DNA of 10,748 nt from Thermoleophilaceae bacterium (GTDB taxonomy: Bacteria > Actinomycetota > Thermoleophilia > Solirubrobacterales > Thermoleophilaceae), in the NCBI GenBank assembly GCA_013695885.1, contig JACCZP010000038.1, positions 1 through 10,748 on the forward strand, in the 5' to 3' direction. Positions 7,133-10,748 of this stretch are shown here, piece after piece. Within the stretch, counting starts at the first letter, position 1. Each line of letters starts with the position of its first letter. Under the pieces are notes generated by a model. That model searched no databases and was not told the DNA's origin. It worked only from the letters and a program-made list of their open reading frames with translations. A program made the translations under genes and the position numbers.

Positions 7133-8296
7133 ATGGGCACGATCTCCTTCCTCGAACGACAGGCGGAGCCGCTCACCCGGCGCCTCGAGCGCATGGTCGG
7201 ATCACGCGAGACGGCCGAGGACCTGCGCCAGGAGGCACTGCTGCGGGCGTGGCAGCACGGGCCCCGCGACGCCTCCGACGAGCGTCAGGCGGCCTGGCTG
7301 TGGCGCACCGCGTCGAACCTCGCGGTCGACGAGCTGCGCCGCCGCGAGCGCTGGGCGTGGAGCGAGCTCGAAACCGATCAGCAACAGGCGGCCACGGACG
7401 ACCCCGCCGAGCGTCTCGCGGTCCGCCACTCGCTGGAGCAGCTGAGCGCGCACGAGCGGTTCGTACTGCGGCTGCGCTTCGAGGCGGGCCTCTCGCACGC
7501 CGAGATCGGCAGCCTCCTCGCCATCTCCGAGGAGGCGGCCCGCAAGCGGGTGACACGGGCGCGCGCGGCGTTCTCCGGCGCCTGGCGCAGGACAAGGCCC
7601 GACCGCGGCCCGCTCATCCTCCTCGCGGAGCGCGGCGAGCACGAGGGGAGCGACGAGCCCTACGTCGGCTGGCTCGAGAGCGCCGGGGCCCGCGTACGGC
7701 GGCTCCGGTCCGAGCTCGTCGAGCGCGACCTGGCCACCGCGGACGCGCTGGTCCTGGCCGGGAGCGTGATCGACCTGCACCCTGCGCTATACCGGGAGCG
7801 ACCTCGGGCCGCCCTCAACCGACCCGATCTGCGGCGCGACCTGGCCGACCTGCGCGCGCTGCGCGCCGCCCTCCGCGCGGGGGTCCCAGTTCTCGGCGTA
7901 TGCCGCGGTCACCAGCTCCTGAACATCGCGTTCGGCGGCACCCTTCACCAGGACCTGGCCGTGGACGGGATCACCCCCCGCTCGCATCGGGCGGGCTCTC
8001 ACCGCCTCGACACATCTCCGGGTTCCTTCACCCGCCGCGTGCTCGGCAAGCGCCCGACCGTGTCCAGCGAGCACCACCAGGCAATCGCCCGTCTCGGGCG
8101 CGGCATCGTCCCGCTGGCCTCCTCTCCCGACGGGGTGGTCGAGGGCGCCGAGCTGAGGGGTCGTGCACTCGCGGTGGGCCTCCAGTGGCACCCGGAGTCG
8201 CCGGAGTCCGGGGTGGCCGGGCGGCGGATGGCCGACGCGCTGGTCGAAGCGGCGGCCCGGAGCGCGGAGGCGGACCGGAGGGGAGAGGCGGCGTGA
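7133..8296 (+). CDS. ECF-type sigma factor fused to a PuuD-like class I glutamine amidotransferase / gamma-glutamyl hydrolase domain
   Basis: This 387-residue fusion is in one uninterrupted frame. Residues 10-75 match sigma region 2 (AEDLRQEALLRAW; LWRTASNLAVDELRRRER) and 95-150 match region 4 with its helix-turn-helix (LSAHERFVLRLRF; SHAEIGSLLAISEEAARKRV). After a linker of only about eight residues, 159-375 form a peptidase C26/PuuD-like domain: the oxyanion-type loop is AGSVIDLHP, the nucleophile Cys257 is in GVCRGHQLLNIAFGGTLHQDL, SSEHHQAI matches the family's HHQA motif, and His353 and Glu355 sit in LQWHPE. All catalytic residues are present. The family hydrolyses gamma-glutamyl amides such as gamma-Glu-GABA. 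The fusion suggests sigma activity controlled by such a ligand (inference). The start is ATG at 7133 with a weak ribosome site (AGTAGAAG). The gene overlaps the next by four bases. No anti-sigma gene is adjacent. Confidence 0.93.
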   Translation: MGTISFLERQAEPLTRRLERMVGSRETAEDLRQEALLRAWQHGPRDASDERQAAWLWRTASNLAVDELRRRERWAWSELETDQQQAATDDPAERLAVRHSLEQLSAHERFVLRLRFEAGLSHAEIGSLLAISEEAARKRVTRARAAFSGAWRRTRPDRGPLILLAERGEHEGSDEPYVGWLESAGARVRRLRSELVERDLATADALVLAGSVIDLHPALYRERPRAALNRPDLRRDLADLRALRAALRAGVPVLGVCRGHQLLNIAFGGTLHQDLAVDGITPRSHRAGSHRLDTSPGSFTRRVLGKRPTVSSEHHQAIARLGRGIVPLASSPDGVVEGAELRGRALAVGLQWHPESPESGVAGRRMADALVEAAARSAEADRRGEAA

Positions 8297-8724
8297 GCGC
8301 CGCGACCGAACGCGCCCGTGGGCCGGTCACCCTCCGCCTCGCTCGGGAGGAGGATCGCGAGGCACTCCGCCGCCTCGCGGAGCTCGACTCGTCGACCGTC
8401 CCGCCGGCGCCGACAATGGTGGCCGACCTCGACGGCGAACTGCTCGCGGCCGTCTCGATCGCCGACGGCGCGACGGTGGCCGACCCCTTCGCGCCGACCG
8501 CCGACCTGGTCGATCTCCTGCGGCTGCGCGTGGGTCAGCTGCAGGCGACGGTCGGCCTCTCCGCGCCGTCGGTCGGCAGCGGCTGGGGCTCCCTCGTCGG
8601 CCGAGCGGCGAGGGTCGTCGGTCTGCTCGGTGAGGGCGAGGAGCGGCGGGCGGCCGCCTACGGGATGAGCGGAAGCCAGGCCCTTGTCGGGCAGAGGCTC
8701 GCGCACGGCCGTCGGCGCGGGTGA
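8293..8724 (+). CDS. Half-GNAT-like conserved actinobacterial protein
   Basis: The 143-residue protein begins at GTG (8293), overlapping the sigma-amidotransferase stop as GTGA, with a purine-rich GGAGGGGAGAGG just upstream. Residues 12-57 (VTLRLAREEDREALRRLAEL, then MVADLDGELLAAVSIADG) match the first strand, helix and strands of GNAT acetyltransferases. The acetyl-CoA-binding loop of that family (Q/R-x-x-G-x-G/A) is not visible. The chain continues VADPFAPTADLVDLLRLRVGQL and ends in a Gly/Arg/Ala-rich tail. Proteins of this shape are frequent in Actinobacteria and mostly annotated as hypothetical. Without the CoA site, acetyl transfer is doubtful; a ligand-binding or partner role is as likely. 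The tight overlap on both sides makes it part of the same transcript as the sigma fusion. Confidence 0.8.
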   Translation: MSAATERARGPVTLRLAREEDREALRRLAELDSSTVPPAPTMVADLDGELLAAVSIADGATVADPFAPTADLVDLLRLRVGQLQATVGLSAPSVGSGWGSLVGRAARVVGLLGEGEERRAAAYGMSGSQALVGQRLAHGRRRG

Positions 8725-9305
8725 GTGCGCCGCTGGCCTACCTCTTCTGGCACTGGCCGGCGAGCGGGATCGACCGGGCTCCCTACGAAGACGCCTTGCG
8801 TGGCTTCCACGCGGCCCTCGGCCGTGCCGGCTCGGTGTCCTTCCGGATCGCCGCCGGCGCGCCGCCGTTTCCCGGCGCAGGAGAGCCCCTCTACCTCGAC
8901 TGGTACCCGGTGATCGACTGGGCGGACCTCGGCCTGCTCAACGCCGTGGCAGTGAGCGACGTGCGCCGAGCGCCTCACGACACCGTGGCCGCGATGGCCG
9001 GCGGAGGCCACGGCGAGGTTCGGGCGTGGCTACGGGGAACTGCGCCGCCTCACGAGGCCTCTACCGCCCGGTGGTCGGCCAAGCCCACGGGCACCTCCTA
9101 CGAGGACCACCTCGCGTCCCTCGATGGTGCCCTCGAACCTCGGGACGCGCTCTGGCAGCGTCAGATGGTGCTCGGCGTGGCTCCCGAGCTCTGCGTGCTG
9201 TCGAGCTCGTCCGAGCGACCGCTCTCGCGGGTTTCTACCGGCGCCCACGGCGACCCGGTGCTCGTCACGAGGCTCGAGGCCGTCGCGGGATGTCCCGGGG
9301 GCTGA
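8721..9305 (+). CDS. Conserved protein of unknown function, third gene of the sigma-fusion operon
   Basis: This 194-residue protein starts at GTG (8721), again a GTGA overlap with the gene before. Recognisable blocks are the N-terminal YLFWHWP, PYEDALRGFHAAL, the aromatic LYLDWYPVIDWADLGLLN, then RRAPHDTVA, and ALWQRQMVLGVAPELCVLS near the end. From memory these blocks recur in uncharacterised actinobacterial proteins, but I cannot name a domain or reaction. There is no signal peptide or membrane span. The many Trp, Tyr, His and Asp residues in conserved-looking blocks suggest a small-molecule pocket or an enzyme (inference). The last 30 residues look less constrained. The gene ends 28 bases from the stop of the convergent amidotransferase gene. 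Confidence 0.78.
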   Translation: MSAPLAYLFWHWPASGIDRAPYEDALRGFHAALGRAGSVSFRIAAGAPPFPGAGEPLYLDWYPVIDWADLGLLNAVAVSDVRRAPHDTVAAMAGGGHGEVRAWLRGTAPPHEASTARWSAKPTGTSYEDHLASLDGALEPRDALWQRQMVLGVAPELCVLSSSSERPLSRVSTGAHGDPVLVTRLEAVAGCPGG

Positions 9306-9329
9306 CCGTCGTAGGACGCCGGCACCCCC
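9297..9329. terminator. Possible bidirectional terminator between convergent genes
   Basis: GGGGG (9297-9301) can pair with CCCCC (9325-9329), enclosing an inner hairpin CGTC-GTAG-GACG (9307-9318). It covers the 28-base gap between two converging stop codons. There is no T-run and the internal loop is imperfect, so the support is modest. Confidence 0.3.
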
Positions 9330-9333
9330 CGTC

Positions 9334-10095
9334 TCAGCGGCCGCCGTGCGCGCGGCAGTGGTCGGCGAAGGCCTCGAAGCCCCGGGTGGAGCGCGCGACG
9401 AGATCGCGCTCCGCCCGCAGCGCGCCCTCGCGAAGGAGACCGGCGTGGCCGGGACCGAGCGCCTGCTCGGCCTCGGCCGCCATGCTCGGCTCGGCGAGCC
9501 AGCGCTCGACCAGGCGGGCGTCGCCCTCCGCGTGGAAGAGGAGCCCCCACGCCGAGCGTCCGGCCCGGAAGGCCTGTACCGCGGTGGCCGCGGAGCGGGC
9601 GAGCGGCGTGGCGGTCGCGGGGAGGTCGAACACCTCGCCGTGCCAGTGGAGGACCTCCGTCGCGGGTGCCAGAGGGCCGACCACCGGGTCGTCGGGATCG
9701 AGCACGTCGACGGAACCCCATCCGATCTCCGGCGCCGGGGCCGGCCGGACGTCCGCGCCGAGCGCGCGCGCCAGCAGCTGCGCGCCGAGGCATACGCCGA
9801 GCACCGGAACCTCCCGGTCGAGCGCCTCGGCCATCCAGCCGATCTCGGTCGCCAGAGTAGGGAACCGGTCGGTGTCGTGGACGCTCATCGGGCCGCCCAT
9901 GAACACCGCGCCGGACACCTCGCCGGGCGGGGGCAGCGCCGCCGCGCGCGCCGTCTCGCTCACAGGCGCGGAGGAGCCGACGTCCGGCATCGCCACCCGT
10001 AGGAGCGGAAGGGCGGCGAGCGCGTCATCGATTCGGTGCGGCCCCTCCCACGCGACGTGCTCCACGACGAGGATCGGGGGTGGGCCGGGGCTCAT
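9334..10095 (-). CDS. Class I glutamine amidotransferase (GMP synthase GATase-like), stand-alone
   Basis: This 253-residue cytoplasmic protein has the class I amidotransferase fold signature. AVFMGGPMSVHD (residues 63-74) forms the oxyanion loop, PVLGVCLGAQLLARALGA (97-114) holds the nucleophile Cys102, and LLFHAEGD (185-192) holds His188 and Glu190. The triad is complete. A conserved LHWHGEVFDLP (149-159) is typical of the GuaA-like stand-alone group, in which some members hydrolyse glutamine or gamma-glutamyl compounds without a synthetase partner. The exact substrate cannot be read from sequence. The start is ATG at 10095, without a strong ribosome site. The gene converges on the sigma-amidotransferase operon, so two amidotransferase domains of different subfamilies lie within 3 kb. 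It is divergent from the TauE/SafE gene. Confidence 0.92.
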   Translation of the reverse strand: MSPGPPPILVVEHVAWEGPHRIDDALAALPLLRVAMPDVGSSAPVSETARAAALPPPGEVSGAVFMGGPMSVHDTDRFPTLATEIGWMAEALDREVPVLGVCLGAQLLARALGADVRPAPAPEIGWGSVDVLDPDDPVVGPLAPATEVLHWHGEVFDLPATATPLARSAATAVQAFRAGRSAWGLLFHAEGDARLVERWLAEPSMAAEAEQALGPGHAGLLREGALRAERDLVARSTRGFEAFADHCRAHGGR

Positions 10096-10191
10096 GCGCG
10101 AGAGGCGTGGACGTGCGAGACGGGGGGCATGGTGGCGTGAGGGTGAGCGCGTGCCGCGCCCGACGCCGCCCTACCCACGGCCGGGGTCGGG

Positions 10192-10220
10192 TTGAACGTC
10201 GCCGCGTGGCAGGGTGTGTG
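10192..10220 (+). promoter_or_regulatory. Weak candidate promoter for the TauE/SafE gene
   Basis: TTGAAC (10192-10197) is a fair -35 for the housekeeping sigma factor. After 17 bases comes TGTGTG (10215-10220), a poor -10. It lies 22 bases before the ATG at 10243, so the leader would be very short. It is kept as a possibility only. Confidence 0.2.
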
Positions 10221-10230
10221 ACCACGAACG

Positions 10231-10236
10231 AGGAGG
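10231..10236 (+). promoter_or_regulatory. Ribosome binding site of the TauE/SafE gene
   Basis: A perfect AGGAGG lies six bases before the ATG at 10243. An earlier ATG at 10238 is only one base away from it and opens a two-codon frame (ATG GAA TGA) whose stop overlaps the true start. Confidence 0.85.
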
Positions 10237-10242
10237 CATGGA

Positions 10243-10748
10243 ATGACCGCGATGGCCCTCGCCGTGATCGCCGTCCTGGCCGGCGCCCTCGTGCAGTCGG
10301 CCACGGGCTTCGGCTTCGCCCTGGTCGCCGGACCGGCGTTGCTGGCCGCCCTCGACCCGGCCGAAGCGGTGATGACCGCGCTCGGACTGGGTCTCGTGCT
10401 CAACCTTCTGATGCTGTTCGCCGAGCGCCGAGATCGTGAGGTGCGGACCGCCGACGTCGCCCGTTTCGGGGTGGGGGCGCTGCCGGGCGTGGGCGCAGGG
10501 GTGCTCGTGCTCCGCGCGCTGCCCAAGCCTGCGCTCCAGGTGCTCGTCGGCGCGGTGGTCGTGGCCGCCGGCCTGGTGGAGCTCCGCGGGCGGCGCGGCT
10601 TCCGCGGCCGGGCGCGCCCGGCGAGCGGGTACCTGATCGGGCTGGTCTCCGGCACGCTGACCACGTCCACCTCGGTCAACGGCCCGCCCCTGGTCCTCTG
10701 GCTCCAGGCGCGAGGGGCTCGGTCGGACGCCCTGCGCGACTCGACCAC
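10243..10748 (+). CDS. TauE/SafE (TSUP) family membrane exporter, 3' end outside window
   Basis: The first 168 codons of a polytopic membrane protein. The first helix with GALVQSATGFGFALVAGPALL (about residues 14-34) is the hallmark N-terminal motif of the TauE/SafE sulfite or organic-anion exporter family. Further hydrophobic spans lie at about 43-59, 75-91 and 97-112. After a basic cytoplasmic loop (RGRRGFRGRARP) the second half begins with YLIGLVSGTLTT, and TSVNGPPLVLWL repeats the motif of the first half, as expected for the internal duplication of this family. Members export sulfite, sulfoacetate or similar anions; the substrate here cannot be told. The start at 10243 has an ideal AGGAGG. 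The frame remains open at the window end, where about 80-100 residues should be missing. Confidence 0.9.
   Translation, partial: MTAMALAVIAVLAGALVQSATGFGFALVAGPALLAALDPAEAVMTALGLGLVLNLLMLFAERRDREVRTADVARFGVGALPGVGAGVLVLRALPKPALQVLVGAVVVAAGLVELRGRRGFRGRARPASGYLIGLVSGTLTTSTSVNGPPLVLWLQARGARSDALRDST

Noticed and set aside
5986-7194. 402-codon minus-strand frame opposite the PRC-barrel gene
   Set aside because: Arg/Ala/Gly-rich, no domain, and the plus-strand gene has a clear domain, promoter and ribosome site.
7063-8292. Upstream part of the frame that contains the half-GNAT gene
   Set aside because: It overlaps the sigma-amidotransferase gene in another frame and reads as Arg/Pro/Gly-rich noise. 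Only the part from 8293 is a gene.
8684-10195. 503-codon plus-strand frame over the third operon gene and the convergent amidotransferase
   Set aside because: Low-complexity translation in a shadow frame. The genes at 8721-9305 and 9334-10095 explain the region.
10171-10197. Third sigma-B-like site (GTTC-N17-GGGTAG, minus strand) upstream of the amidotransferase gene
   Set aside because: The last -10 base is wrong and the spacer is at the long limit. Too weak to list as a promoter.

Overview
The window is very GC-rich, densely coded DNA with GTG and TTG starts, 4-bp overlapping genes and strongly G/C-ending codons. The class II (B12-dependent) ribonucleotide reductase closely resembles actinobacterial NrdJ, and a divergent control region carries two sites of the actinobacterial sigma-B type (GNNT-N15/16-GGGTAY). 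I read it as a chromosomal segment of an actinobacterium, possibly a deep-branching class such as Thermoleophilia. The class assignment is inference. No rRNA, tRNA, CRISPR array or insertion sequence was seen.

Layout. (1) Positions 2-4168 hold the 3' nearly complete part of nrdJ, interrupted at the substrate-phosphate loop by a 431-residue intein with a LAGLIDADG homing endonuclease. (2) Positions 4214-4884 hold a two-gene unit: a 66-residue helical protein translationally coupled to an AbiEii-like nucleotidyltransferase, arranged like a toxin-antitoxin pair. (3) Positions 4983-6993 hold a divergent pair: a DUF4190-like membrane protein with a coiled-coil tail on the minus strand, and a PRC-barrel protein with a long disordered tail on the plus strand. 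Both have the same Shine-Dalgarno sequence, and overlapping sigma-B-like promoters lie between them. (4) Positions 7133-9305 hold a tightly coupled three-gene operon. Its first gene fuses an ECF-type sigma factor to a class I glutamine amidotransferase / gamma-glutamyl hydrolase (PuuD-like) domain. A half-GNAT-like protein and a conserved protein of unknown function follow. (5) Positions 9334-10095, convergent, encode a second, stand-alone class I glutamine amidotransferase. (6) From 10243 to the window end is the start of a TauE/SafE-type membrane exporter.

The most unusual item is the sigma factor-amidotransferase fusion. Both halves look complete: sigma regions 2 and 4 are present, as is the Cys-His-Glu triad. 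No anti-sigma gene is next to it. A simple reading is that the amidotransferase domain, possibly binding or hydrolysing a gamma-glutamyl compound, acts as a built-in sensor for the sigma factor. That is inference. The second amidotransferase beside the operon strengthens the link to glutamine or gamma-glutamyl chemistry but does not prove it.
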